This document shows positions 25,752 to 33,612 of a stretch of 33,612 bases of DNA, piece by piece (the first letter of the stretch is position 1; every line of letters starts with the position of its first letter). The stretch spans positions 1-33,612 of the forward strand of contig JAGLKG010000160.1 of the NCBI GenBank assembly GCA_023141835.1, given 5' to 3'. The position numbers and the translations under genes are program-made. The notes under the pieces are model-generated. The model saw only the letters and a program-made list of their open reading frames with translations. It was not told the DNA's origin and did not search any database. Source of the stretch: Maribacter sp. (GTDB taxonomy: Bacteria; Bacteroidota; Bacteroidia; Flavobacteriales; Flavobacteriaceae).

Positions 25752-26183
25752 TTATTTACTGAATAATTTTTTAATTCCAGGCAATATTATTGCAACTACC
25801 GCAATTACAGTTAGAATAAAGAACACATTAAGTCCCATTCCTATTTTCTTAACTGTACTTTCATCGGACATGGCCATAAAGTCCTCTGAAACATCTGTTC
25901 CACTTGACATTACATATGAAATGGCAACAACCAACAGAAACCCAACAGCCACAAACAAAGTCTTCTTAAGACCTTTTGGGTCTGAAAAAAGGTTTTTTAA
26001 AGTAAACATTAAGCTAACAATTACCCCTACAGCCAATAATAGGTAGGTTATCATAAACATTGCGTTCATTGGCCCACTCTGGGCCGCTTGAGCTGCAGGC
26101 ATATTGCTATCAGGAAGCATGAACCAAAGTCCAGCACCGATAAGCCCAACAACTACCAATACTATTTTTAATATTTTATGCAT
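25752..26183 (-). CDS. Small membrane protein of the exbB-exbD operon
   Basis: A 143-residue protein with about four hydrophobic segments: ILKIVLVVVGLIGAGLWFML, MFMITYLLLAVGVIVSLMF, LKKTLFVAVGFLLVVAIS and LNVFFILTVIAVVAIILPG. No known catalytic motif. It lies between exbB (24 bases upstream) and exbD-1 (10 bases downstream), a position held by a similar unknown protein in related bacteria as I recall, so it may be an accessory part of the motor complex. That role is inference from position. Confidence 0.82.
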   Translation of the reverse strand: MHKILKIVLVVVGLIGAGLWFMLPDSNMPAAQAAQSGPMNAMFMITYLLLAVGVIVSLMFTLKNLFSDPKGLKKTLFVAVGFLLVVAISYVMSSGTDVSEDFMAMSDESTVKKIGMGLNVFFILTVIAVVAIILPGIKKLFSK

Positions 26184-26207
26184 GATACAGTTTGTATTAA
26201 GTCCGAC

Positions 26208-26954
26208 TTATTTTTTATGGTCTACCAACATATCAATCAAAGAGATTGATGAATCTTCCATATCATTAACAATACTATCAATTTTTGCAATAATATAGTT
26301 ATAGAAGATTTGAAGTATGATAGCCACAATAAGACCAAATACCGTTGTTAATAATGCTACCTGAATATCACCTGCAATTAGTGATGCACTCAAATTACCA
26401 ACTGCACTAATTTTCTGGAAGGCTCGAATCATACCAATTACCGTACCCATGAAACCAAGCATTGGTGCAATAGCAATAAATAAGGATAACCAGGAAACAT
26501 TCTTCTCCAATTGCCCCATTTGAACACCACCATACGCTACTATAGATTTCTCTGCAGATTCAACACTTTCCCCAACTCTATCCAATCCTTGGTAGTAAAT
26601 TGATGCAACAGGGCCTTTTGTATTTCTACAAACTTCCTTAGCAGCTTCAACACCACCAGATGCCAAAGCATCTTCAACTTGTTGCTTTAATTTTGCAGTA
26701 TTTGTGGTTGCCATGTTCAAATAGATAATTCTTTCAATGGCAACTGCCAAACCAAGAATCAAACATAAAAGAACAATACCCATAAATCCGGCACCACCTG
26801 TTATGAACATTTCCTTTAGAACCTGGGTGAAACCTTTGCTAGCCTCAGGAGCTGCATCTTGCAAAACTACTGCCGCTGCAACGTTTGCACTTACTGTATT
26901 TGTACCTGCTACAAATAACCCAGCAACTGCTAGGATAGAGAATGATCTTTTCAT
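26208..26954 (-). CDS. exbB: MotA/TolQ/ExbB proton channel protein
   Basis: ExbB-type inner-membrane channel subunit, 248 residues. An N-terminal signal-like helix (MKRSFSILAVAGLFVAG) and an Ala-rich stretch precede the first core helix (AGFMGIVLLCLILGLAVAIE). The conserved MotA/TolQ/ExbB region follows: LEKNVSWLSLFIAIAPMLGF, MGTVIGMIRAFQKISAVG, and IQVALLTTVFGLIVAI. It is the first gene of the operon with the small membrane protein and two exbD genes, which ends at the hairpin at 24558-24592. Confidence 0.95.
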   Translation of the reverse strand: MKRSFSILAVAGLFVAGTNTVSANVAAAVVLQDAAPEASKGFTQVLKEMFITGGAGFMGIVLLCLILGLAVAIERIIYLNMATTNTAKLKQQVEDALASGGVEAAKEVCRNTKGPVASIYYQGLDRVGESVESAEKSIVAYGGVQMGQLEKNVSWLSLFIAIAPMLGFMGTVIGMIRAFQKISAVGNLSASLIAGDIQVALLTTVFGLIVAIILQIFYNYIIAKIDSIVNDMEDSSISLIDMLVDHKK

Positions 26955-26988
26955 TTTTTCAAACTTAAATTTAGTTATTTAATAGGGT

Positions 26989-26996
26989 TAAAGATA
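26989..26996 (-). promoter_or_regulatory. Likely -7 box of the exbB operon
   Basis: Reads TATCTTTA on the minus strand, seven of eight positions of TAnnTTTG, about 35 bases before exbB. A T-rich CTTT lies near the expected upstream distance. The box lies between the tRNA-Ser gene and exbB. Confidence 0.4.
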
Positions 26997-27031
26997 AAAA
27001 AAAATTGCAATAATAAAAGTAAAACTTAATG

Positions 27032-27119
27032 CAGAGAGGAAGGGATTCGAACCCTCGATACACTTTTGGTGTATACACACTTTCCAGGCGTGCGCCTTCG
27101 ACCACTCGGCCACCTCTCT
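27032..27119 (-). tRNA. tRNA-Ser (anticodon GGA)
   Basis: An 88-base class II tRNA. The acceptor stem AGAGAGG pairs with CCTCTCT, the discriminator is G, and the anticodon loop CTGGAAA carries GGA (27083-27085) for UCC/UCU serine codons. A long variable arm (ATACAC with GTGTAT) marks serine, and the T arm has GGTTCGAATCC. The 3' CCA is not encoded (GCA follows). It lies between the asparaginase gene and exbB, same strand. Confidence 0.97.
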
Positions 27120-27186
27120 AGTTTAGCCTTAAAGGTTGGCCAATTAACAAAAAAATAATTAAGTAATAAAATTAAAGTTGTTATTT

Positions 27187-28215
27187 TTATTGCATTTCTC
27201 CTCGTAGGGATGTTTCAAAAATAGTTTTAAACAGTTTTGGAGAAACCTTACTTCCTAATAAGTACATTAGTTTGGTTATTGCTGCCTCTGTTGTAATATC
27301 CTTACCATTAATGATTTGCATCTTCTTCAATGCATCACTGGTTTCATATTGCCCCATAATAACACTCCCTCCTGAACATTGGGTAACATCAACAATATGC
27401 AAGCCGCTTGCAATTGCATTTTTTAATTCGGTTAAGAACCATTTTTGGGTTGGGGCATTGCCAGCACCATAAGTTTCCAAAACCAAGGCCTTCAAACCTC
27501 GGATATTAAGAATACTATTCAATACCGATTTGCCAAGTCCCGGGAATATTTTTAATATGGCCACATTGGCATCCATATTCTTATGCACTTTTAATTTTTT
27601 AAAAGTTTTTGGCTTTGCGATAAACTCGTTATACACCTTTAAATGTACCCCCGATTCTGCCAAGGGCGGATAATTTGGCGAATTAAAGGCCTGAAAATGT
27701 TCTGCATTTATTTTGGTAGTTCTATTGCCCCTATATAGCTTATATTCAAAATAAAGACCAACTTCCCGAATAACAGGTTCGCCTTTTTTCCAAAGGCTGG
27801 CCAGCTGAATAGAGGTTATGAGGTTTTCTTTGGCATCTGTACGCAAATCTCCTATTGGCAATTGTGAGCCGGTAAGGATTACCGGTTTCGTTAAGTTTTC
27901 GAGCATAAAACTCAAGGCCGAAGCCGTATAGCTCATAGTATCACTACCATGTAAAACAACAAATCCATCATACATGGAATCGTTGGCCTCAATCAATTCT
28001 ACAATATTGGCCCAATGGCCAGGGTTCATATTTGAAGAATCTATGGGTGTATCAAACGATACACTTTCAATTTGGCAATCCAACTGATTCAACTCGGGAA
28101 TACTCAAAAGAAGCGAATTAAAATCGAAGGCCTTTAGGGCCCCAGATTCATAATCTTTGACCATACCGATTGTTCCACCCGTGTATATAAGTAAAATTCT
28201 TGGTTTTTTATCCAT
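27187..28215 (-). CDS. ansA: Type I (cytoplasmic) L-asparaginase
   Basis: Hydrolyses asparagine to aspartate and ammonia; 342 residues, no signal peptide. The first catalytic threonine motif is ILLIYTGGTIGMV near the N-terminus; the second is VVLHGSDTMSYTASALSFML, with the D-T pair, and the lysine segment follows in GDLRTDAKENLITS. The C-terminal domain has LVLETYGAGNAP. It begins 5 bases after the TatD-family gene stop, so they form an operon, and tRNA-Ser lies 67 bases downstream. Confidence 0.94.
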   Translation of the reverse strand: MDKKPRILLIYTGGTIGMVKDYESGALKAFDFNSLLLSIPELNQLDCQIESVSFDTPIDSSNMNPGHWANIVELIEANDSMYDGFVVLHGSDTMSYTASALSFMLENLTKPVILTGSQLPIGDLRTDAKENLITSIQLASLWKKGEPVIREVGLYFEYKLYRGNRTTKINAEHFQAFNSPNYPPLAESGVHLKVYNEFIAKPKTFKKLKVHKNMDANVAILKIFPGLGKSVLNSILNIRGLKALVLETYGAGNAPTQKWFLTELKNAIASGLHIVDVTQCSGGSVIMGQYETSDALKKMQIINGKDITTEAAITKLMYLLGSKVSPKLFKTIFETSLRGEMQ

Positions 28216-28220
28216 ATAAG

Positions 28221-28988
28221 TTATATGCCAAATACTTCTTTAGAATTAATCGTTGTAATGTGCGCAATTTTTTCACTAGACACATTATAAATATCCGCCA
28301 ACTTTTCCGATACTTTGACCAAATAGGCACTCTCATTCCGTTTACCTCTAAAAGGTACCGGCGCTAAATATGGGGCATCAGTCTCCAACACAATATGTTT
28401 TAAATCTATATCGTTCAAAAAAGCATCTATTTTGCCATTCTTAAAGGTTGCGACCCCTCCTATTCCCAATTTCATATTATAGGAGATTGCTTTTTTGGCC
28501 TGCTCCAAGGTTCCAGTAAAGCAATGGAATATTCCAAAAAGATCTTGGTCTTTCTCGCTTTCCAAAATCTCAAATATCTCATCAAATGACTCTCTACAAT
28601 GAATTACAATGGGTAGTTTATATTTTTTCGCCAATCCTATTTGGTATCTAAAAGCTTTTTGTTGCTCTTTCAAAAAAGTCTTATCCCAATACAAGTCAAT
28701 TCCTATCTCACCAACGGCATAGAATTTTCTTTTTTGGAGCATTTTTTCAACATGATCAAGCTCCTGCCTAAAATTTTTCTTTACATGGGTAGGGTGCAAA
28801 CCCATCATCAAGAACATATGCTCTGGATATCTTTTCTCCAATTCCAACATTGAATTTGTATAGGTCGAGTCTATTGCGGGAATAAAAAAACGCTTAATTC
28901 CCAAATCAAGAGCTTTCTGAATCACCTCGCCCCGATCTTCCTCAAATGCCTCACTATAAAGATGTGTGTGTGTATCTGTCAAAACCAT
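28221..28988 (-). CDS. TatD family metal-dependent hydrolase (DNase)
   Basis: TIM-barrel amidohydrolase-type nuclease, 255 residues. Metal ligands are visible in DTHTHLY at the N-terminus, in GEIGIDLYW (glutamate), in LPIVIHCRES and GIFHCFTG (histidines), and in LETDAPYLAP (aspartate). The family removes 3' nucleotides from DNA and has been linked to DNA repair. First gene of an operon with asparaginase. A TATTTTTG box ends only 5 bases before its ATG, which would give a nearly leaderless message. Confidence 0.93.
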   Translation of the reverse strand: MVLTDTHTHLYSEAFEEDRGEVIQKALDLGIKRFFIPAIDSTYTNSMLELEKRYPEHMFLMMGLHPTHVKKNFRQELDHVEKMLQKRKFYAVGEIGIDLYWDKTFLKEQQKAFRYQIGLAKKYKLPIVIHCRESFDEIFEILESEKDQDLFGIFHCFTGTLEQAKKAISYNMKLGIGGVATFKNGKIDAFLNDIDLKHIVLETDAPYLAPVPFRGKRNESAYLVKVSEKLADIYNVSSEKIAHITTINSKEVFGI

Positions 28989-28992
28989 GGAG

Positions 28993-29000
28993 CAAAAATA
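28993..29000 (-). promoter_or_regulatory. -7 box of the TatD-asparaginase operon
   Basis: Reads TATTTTTG on the minus strand, a full match to TAnnTTTG. Its distance from the ATG (at 28988) puts transcription start at or next to the start codon. Confidence 0.4.
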
Positions 29001-29004
29001 ACCT

Positions 29005-29012
29005 TATCTTTG
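29005..29012 (+). promoter_or_regulatory. -7 box of the retropepsin-like gene
   Basis: TATCTTTG, a full match to TAnnTTTG, 13 bases before the ATG at 29026. It lies back to back with the minus-strand box at 28993-29000, so the two divergent promoters are only 4 bases apart. Confidence 0.45.
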
Positions 29013-29025
29013 ACAAAAAAAATAC

Positions 29026-29478
29026 ATGTCTAGCCTCAAAAAGTTTTTAAAGAAAAAAAACTATTTAAAAGTACCTTTAGTATTAACGGCGACAAATCAT
29101 TTTGAAATAGTTGCAAAAATAAACGGAATCGCAGGGAGGTTTATCCTGGATACAGGTGCTTCAAATACTTGTGTAGGCCTGGATAAGATTGAATTTTTCA
29201 ATCTGGTATCAAAGGAATCCAAGATCAAGGCAGCAGGTGCCGGTGCCACAAACATGGAAACCTTGATATCCTCTAAAAATAACATAGAAATTGGCAGATG
29301 GAATGCCAAGAAGCTGAAAATTGTTCTGTTTGACTTGAAACATGTCAACGAGGCCCTGACTACCCACAAAGCCTTTCCTGTAGACGGAATTATTGGTGCC
29401 GATGTGCTAAAAAAATCGAAAGCCGTAATTGATTACAAATCTTCCTGTGTTTATTTTAAACAAAAAGGATCTAAATAA
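29026..29478 (+). CDS. Retropepsin-like (clan AA) aspartic protease domain protein
   Basis: A 150-residue, single-domain protein with the aspartic protease motif FILDTGASNTCV near residue 40 and the matching hydrophobic-hydrophobic-Gly segment VDGIIGADVLKKSKAVIDY near residue 120, as in retropepsin-like families. Such proteins act as dimers. There is no signal peptide; the N-terminus is lysine-rich (MSSLKKFLKKKNYLKVPL). Substrate and role are unknown. It is divergent from the TatD gene and closed by a hairpin. Confidence 0.85.
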   Translation: MSSLKKFLKKKNYLKVPLVLTATNHFEIVAKINGIAGRFILDTGASNTCVGLDKIEFFNLVSKESKIKAAGAGATNMETLISSKNNIEIGRWNAKKLKIVLFDLKHVNEALTTHKAFPVDGIIGADVLKKSKAVIDYKSSCVYFKQKGSK

Positions 29479-29493
29479 TATCAATCCTTTTTT
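29462..29493 (+). terminator. Terminator of the retropepsin-like gene
   Basis: AAAAAGGAT (29462-29470) pairs with ATCCTTTTT (29484-29492) across 13 bases that include the stop codon at 29476-29478. The A and T tracts on both sides could also serve the convergent sucB transcript. Confidence 0.75.
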
Positions 29494-29516
29494 ATTCATG
29501 TAACACCTCTCGAAAT

Positions 29517-30731
29517 TTACATCTCGAGCGCCTTCTTTACTTGGTTATCCATCAATAGTTCTTCTGGATTTTCCAAAGCCTCCTTAATAGCTACTAAAAA
29601 ACCTACCGATTCCTTTCCATCTATGACTCTATGATCATATGAAAGAGCCACATACATAATTGGGGCTATCTCAACAGCACCGTTCTTTACAACAGGTCTT
29701 TCAACGATATTATGCATCCCCAGAATAGCACTTTGCGGAGGGTTTATTATTGGTGTGGACAACATGGAACCGAATACACCCCCATTGGTAATAGTAAAGG
29801 TTCCTCCCGTCATTTCATCAACAGTGATCTCACCTTCACGCGCACGAATAGCAAGTCGTTTTACCTCAGCTTCCACTCCTCTAAAAGTAAGGTTTTCAGC
29901 ATTCCTAATTACTGGGACCATCAAACCTTTCGGCCCTGAAACCGCAATACTTATATCGCAGAAATCATAGGATATCATCTCTTTACCATCAATCATTGAA
30001 TTTACAGCGGGGTACATCTTAAGAGCCCTTACAACGGCTTTTGTAAAGAATGACATAAACCCCAGGCCTACACCATGCTTATTTTTAAAAGTTTCTTTGT
30101 ATTCCTTGCGAAGTGCAAAAATTGGAGACATATCAACCTCATTGAAAGTTGTCAACATGGCTGTTTCATTTTTTGCGGCAACCAAGCGTTCAGCCACTTT
30201 TCTGCGTAGCATTGATAGTTTGGACCTAGTTTCACCCCGGCTACCTCCTGTTGTTGGGCTACCCATGGCCGGAACCGCTTTAACAGCATCATCTTTGGTA
30301 ATCCTTCCATCCTTGCCCGTACCTTGGATTTTCAAAGGATCAATTCCCTTTTCGGCCAACACCTTTTTTGCGGCCGGAGAAGCCGTCCCAGTAGCATAAG
30401 TTTGTTTGCTTTTTTGTTCAACTTTTGGAGTCGATGTTTCTGGTTTCACCTCTTCTTTTTGGGTTTCACCTAGCTCGACCCCTGAAGGTTTATCGGCACT
30501 AGTATCAATCAAACATACCACCGCCCCAACTTCGACAGCATCCCCTACCTCAGCTTTCAAGGTAATGGTACCACTTTCCTCAGCAGGAAGTTCCAAAGTG
30601 GCCTTATCGGAATCCACTTCAGCAATGGCCTGGTCCTTTTCGACATAATCACCATCTTCGACCAACCATTCCGCAATCTCAACTTCTGTGATAGATTCTC
30701 CCGGCGATGGGACTTTCATCTCTAAAATCAT
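29517..30731 (-). CDS. sucB: 2-oxoglutarate dehydrogenase E2, dihydrolipoamide succinyltransferase
   Basis: Core enzyme of the 2-oxoglutarate dehydrogenase complex; transfers the succinyl group to CoA in the TCA cycle. It has 404 residues. The lipoyl domain (1-75) has the lipoylated lysine K43 in [13 protein letters not shown]; a Pro/Lys/Thr linker follows, then the E3/E1-binding domain ([20 protein letters not shown], residues about 118-150) and the catalytic domain with [16 protein letters not shown], including the active-site histidine and aspartate. It starts 19 bases after the sucA stop, so the two are one operon; no E3 gene is here. Confidence 0.96.
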   Translation of the reverse strand: MILEMKVPSPGESITEVEIAEWLVEDGDYVEKDQAIAEVDSDKATLELPAEESGTITLKAEVGDAVEVGAVVCLIDTSADKPSGVELGETQKEEVKPETSTPKVEQKSKQTYATGTASPAAKKVLAEKGIDPLKIQGTGKDGRITKDDAVKAVPAMGSPTTGGSRGETRSKLSMLRRKVAERLVAAKNETAMLTTFNEVDMSPIFALRKEYKETFKNKHGVGLGFMSFFTKAVVRALKMYPAVNSMIDGKEMISYDFCDISIAVSGPKGLMVPVIRNAENLTFRGVEAEVKRLAIRAREGEITVDEMTGGTFTITNGGVFGSMLSTPIINPPQSAILGMHNIVERPVVKNGAVEIAPIMYVALSYDHRVIDGKESVGFLVAIKEALENPEELLMDNQVKKALEM

Positions 30732-30750
30732 TCTTTAATAATTTGATATT

Positions 30751-33555
30751 TTATTTCTTCGTTTTTCTTCTAGTCAAGTTATCCTTGTTCTTATCAAAGA
30801 CGTAATCTATAACTTGTTGATGCCTATTTTTTGAGCGCACGGCGCTACCGGCAGAGGGTGATGCATAAAATCTCCTTGATGCGACCCTAAATTTATTTGA
30901 TTCACTAAAATGCATCATCAAGTGACTCCAAGCGCCCATATTCCGCGGTTCTTCCTGTGCCCAAACCAAATCATCAGCCTTGCCATATTTGGCAATAATC
31001 GCTTTTATTTGTTTTGAAGGCAACGGAAACAATTGTTCTATCCTAACCAATGCAACATCTTTCCTGCCCTGATTTTCCTTTTCGTCTAAAAGATCGTAGT
31101 AGAATTTTCCTGTACAGAATACTAAACTTTTGATTTTATTAACATCAGCTGTTGTATCATCAATGACTTCTTGAAATCTGCCTAATGCAAATTCCTCGAC
31201 AGTCGAAACAGCTTTTGGATGACGCAAGAGGCTTTTGGGTGTGAAAATTATCAAGGGTTTTCTGAAATTAACTTTCATCTGACGTCTCAATATATGAAAC
31301 ATCTGCGCAGGTGTACTCACATCCGCAATATACATATTATCCCTAGCACACAATTGCAAATACCTTTCCATACGTGCTGATGAATGCTCTGCTCCCTGAC
31401 CTTCATACCCGTGCGGCAACAACATCACCAAACCATTTTGCAATTTCCATTTATCCTCAGCAGCAGAAATATATTGATCGATCATTATTTGGGCCCCATT
31501 GCTAAAGTCACCAAATTGAGCTTCCCAGATTGACAAGGTGTTAGGGCTCGCCATGGCATATCCATAGTCGAATCCAACCACTGCGTATTCTGATAAGAGC
31601 GAGTTATAAATTTGAAACTTGCCTTGTTTATCTGATATAAGGTTCAATAGCATCACCTCCTCCTCACTCTCCTCCACCTTCATGACGGCATGTCTGTGCG
31701 AAAAGGTGCCCCTTTCCACATCCTGACCTGACATTCGTACGCCAAAACCTTCTTCTAATAGAGTGCCAAAGGCCAGCAATTCGCCCATGGCCCAATCCAA
31801 CTTATTGGCCTCAAAGAACATTTTTTTACGGTCATTTACCAGCTTAACAATCTTTCTCAAAAACTTCTTTTCAGCAGGAAGTTCAGTAAGTACCTTGGCA
31901 ATTTGAGTCAATTTATCAATACTGTAAGTCGTATCAACAGTTTCTAACATCTCCCATTCCCGAACGGCTTCGAATCCACTCCATTCATCTGCCATAAAAG
32001 GTGTAACAATAGTCTTGTCCTCTTTTCTGGAGTCTTCCAGTTTTACTTCCAAAGAAGATTTGTATTCTGCCTCAAGTTGTTTCACATAATCTTGTTCAAT
32101 CACCCCTTCCGCAAGAAGCTTGTCAGCATAAATATCCCTGGGATTTTTATGCTTGGCAATTACCTTGTACAACTTTGGCTGTGTGAATCGTGGTTCATCA
32201 CCTTCGTTATGCCCATACTTTCTATAGCCTAACAAGTCAATAAAAACATCAGAATTGAAGCGCATACGATACTCCAATGCAAAGAGAGAGGCATGTACCA
32301 CCGCTTCGGCATCATCTGCATTTACATGCAAGACTGGGCTTAGCGTTACCTTACCAACATCTGTGCAATAGGTAGACGACCTGGCATCCTTATAGTTGGT
32401 TGTAAATCCAATTTGATTGTTTACAACCATGTGAACGGTACCATTTGTCTTATAACCATCCAAAGTAGCCATTTGCACTAATTCATAGACAATACCCTGC
32501 CCGGCAATGGCAGCATCCCCATGCACGACAATAGGCAACACCTTTGAAAAATCATCAGGGAAATTGGCATCTTGTTTTGCCCTGGCAATACCTTCAACCA
32601 CCGCACCAACAGTCTCAAGATGAGAAGGGTTGGGCGCAATGTTCATTTTTATCTTGTTACCCTTATCCGATTTCCTATCCGACGTCCAACCCAAATGATA
32701 TTTGACATCGCCATCAAAAATCTCTTGTTCATAATCCTTTCCATCAAATTCACTAAAAATGTCTTTTGCCGATTTACCGAAAATATTGGTCAAAACATTA
32801 AGACGACCCCTATGGGCCATCCCCATTACAAACTGTTCAACCCCCATTTCTGCCGCCCGCTCCACGACGGCATCCAAGGCTGGAATCAATGATTCATTTC
32901 CTTCCAAGGAAAATCTTTTTTGGCCTACATATTTTGTATGAAGAAATCCTTCAAAAGACACTGCTTGGTTCAACTTCCTGAGAATGTGTTTTTTTCGATC
33001 ATTATCAAAAGTCGGATGATTATCATTGATATTCAGCCGATTTTGCATCCACTCGACAAGCTCAGGTTTGCGTATATACATATACTCTACACCAATGGCA
33101 TCGCAGTAAATTCGCTTCAAATGACCAATAATCTCCTGCAAAGGTTTTGGACCTATCCCAATTATCTCACCAGCAGTGAAAACCGTTTCCAGATCATCAG
33201 TTGAAAGTCCAAAATTCTCTACGTCCAAACTTGGAATATACTGTCTACGATCACGAACGGGATTTGTTCTGGTAAAAAGGTGGCCCCGACCTCGATAGCC
33301 ATTTATCAATCGTATTACCTGAAATTCTTTATGTAGCGCTTCTGGCACTTCGCCCCCAGCTGTTACCGAAGTTATTGCACTTCTATTTTGGGATGGCAGG
33401 TCTAACTCGTCCAAAGTGCTTTCCATGCCAAAATCGAAACCTTGAAAAAAAGCTCGCCAACTGGGCTCAACACTATCGGGATTTGTTAAATATTTGTCGT
33501 ATAACTCTGCGAAGAAAGAGGTGTGCGCAGTGTTTAAAAAGGAATACTTATCCAT
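30751..33555 (-). CDS. sucA: 2-oxoglutarate dehydrogenase E1 component
   Basis: Thiamine-diphosphate-dependent decarboxylase of the TCA cycle, 934 residues, full family length. The N-terminal segment MDKYSFLNTAHTSFFAELYD is followed by the E1o core: GMAHRGRLNVLTNIFGK, HGDAAIAGQGIVYELVQMA with NNQIGFTTNYKDARSS (cofactor and metal site), GDEPRFTQPKLY, and the C-terminal half with LPHGYEGQGAEHSSARMER and RRQMKVNFRKPL. It is transcribed with sucB. The start at 33555 fits the conserved N-terminus. Confidence 0.97.
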   Translation of the reverse strand: MDKYSFLNTAHTSFFAELYDKYLTNPDSVEPSWRAFFQGFDFGMESTLDELDLPSQNRSAITSVTAGGEVPEALHKEFQVIRLINGYRGRGHLFTRTNPVRDRRQYIPSLDVENFGLSTDDLETVFTAGEIIGIGPKPLQEIIGHLKRIYCDAIGVEYMYIRKPELVEWMQNRLNINDNHPTFDNDRKKHILRKLNQAVSFEGFLHTKYVGQKRFSLEGNESLIPALDAVVERAAEMGVEQFVMGMAHRGRLNVLTNIFGKSAKDIFSEFDGKDYEQEIFDGDVKYHLGWTSDRKSDKGNKIKMNIAPNPSHLETVGAVVEGIARAKQDANFPDDFSKVLPIVVHGDAAIAGQGIVYELVQMATLDGYKTNGTVHMVVNNQIGFTTNYKDARSSTYCTDVGKVTLSPVLHVNADDAEAVVHASLFALEYRMRFNSDVFIDLLGYRKYGHNEGDEPRFTQPKLYKVIAKHKNPRDIYADKLLAEGVIEQDYVKQLEAEYKSSLEVKLEDSRKEDKTIVTPFMADEWSGFEAVREWEMLETVDTTYSIDKLTQIAKVLTELPAEKKFLRKIVKLVNDRKKMFFEANKLDWAMGELLAFGTLLEEGFGVRMSGQDVERGTFSHRHAVMKVEESEEEVMLLNLISDKQGKFQIYNSLLSEYAVVGFDYGYAMASPNTLSIWEAQFGDFSNGAQIMIDQYISAAEDKWKLQNGLVMLLPHGYEGQGAEHSSARMERYLQLCARDNMYIADVSTPAQMFHILRRQMKVNFRKPLIIFTPKSLLRHPKAVSTVEEFALGRFQEVIDDTTADVNKIKSLVFCTGKFYYDLLDEKENQGRKDVALVRIEQLFPLPSKQIKAIIAKYGKADDLVWAQEEPRNMGAWSHLMMHFSESNKFRVASRRFYASPSAGSAVRSKNRHQQVIDYVFDKNKDNLTRRKTKK

Positions 33556-33588
33556 AAGGGGTTCTCTATCTTAACCACAAGATTTGCT

Positions 33589-33596
33589 CAAAAATA
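33589..33596 (-). promoter_or_regulatory. -7 box of the sucA-sucB operon
   Basis: Reads TATTTTTG on the minus strand, a full match to TAnnTTTG, 33 bases before the sucA ATG. The position of the partner TTTG would fall just outside the window, so the promoter cannot be confirmed in full. Confidence 0.5.
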
Positions 33597-33612
33597 CAAT
33601 ATTTCCCATATC

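Overview
The window looks like chromosomal DNA of a marine-type flavobacterium (Bacteroidota, Flavobacteriaceae). The reasons are A+T-rich spacers with Bacteroidota-type promoter boxes (TTTG, 19 bases, TAnnTTTG), TonB-dependent receptors with a carboxypeptidase-regulatory-like N-terminus paired with DUF4249 lipoproteins, a family M61 lipoprotein peptidase, an ExbB/ExbD/ExbD cluster beside a PorT-like barrel, and flavobacterial versions of L13, S9, S2 and EF-Ts. The genus cannot be fixed from the sequence alone.

Left accessory region (1-9600, all minus strand). Two paralogous TonB-dependent receptors (one cut by the window edge) each follow a DUF4249 lipoprotein gene. A third DUF4249 gene and a small lipocalin-like lipoprotein lie upstream. 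This is an envelope uptake locus expanded by tandem duplication, with no visible clue to the ligand. Upstream of it is a dead, 5'-truncated DUF5916 gene (8405-9422) with one nonsense codon and three apparent 1-base deletions. It runs directly into a 161-bp MITE-like element (9426-9586) with inverted ends and a TAA duplication.

Translation and core block (9600-16400). rplM-rpsI has a textbook promoter and a terminator. rpsB-tsf encodes an S2 protein with a long tail ending in a helix-hairpin-helix-like domain. A convergent M61 peptidase separates these from pyrH-frr.

Middle block (16400-22600). It holds an MMPL/RND-type membrane transporter, then asnS-rpoN and a small membrane protein gene; the last two overlap at TAATG.

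Energy transduction block (22600-27000, minus). A complete operon, exbB, a small membrane protein, exbD-1 and exbD-2, ends at a strong hairpin terminator. Beyond a PorT-like barrel gene lies a second exbD pair: the exbD-1 copy is intact, while the exbD-2 copy has two frameshifts and has lost the membrane aspartate. The TonB-dependent receptors at the left need an ExbB/ExbD motor, so the two regions may be linked in function, though nothing in the sequence shows which receptors this motor serves.

Right block (27000-33612). It holds tRNA-Ser(GGA), type I asparaginase plus a TatD-family nuclease, a divergent retropepsin-like protein, and the 2-oxoglutarate dehydrogenase E1-E2 operon (sucA-sucB).

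No CRISPR array, prophage, rRNA or complete insertion sequence was seen. The least ordinary items are the expanded TonB-receptor/DUF4249 locus, the S2 tail domain, the MITE next to the dead DUF5916 gene, and the decaying exbD duplicate.
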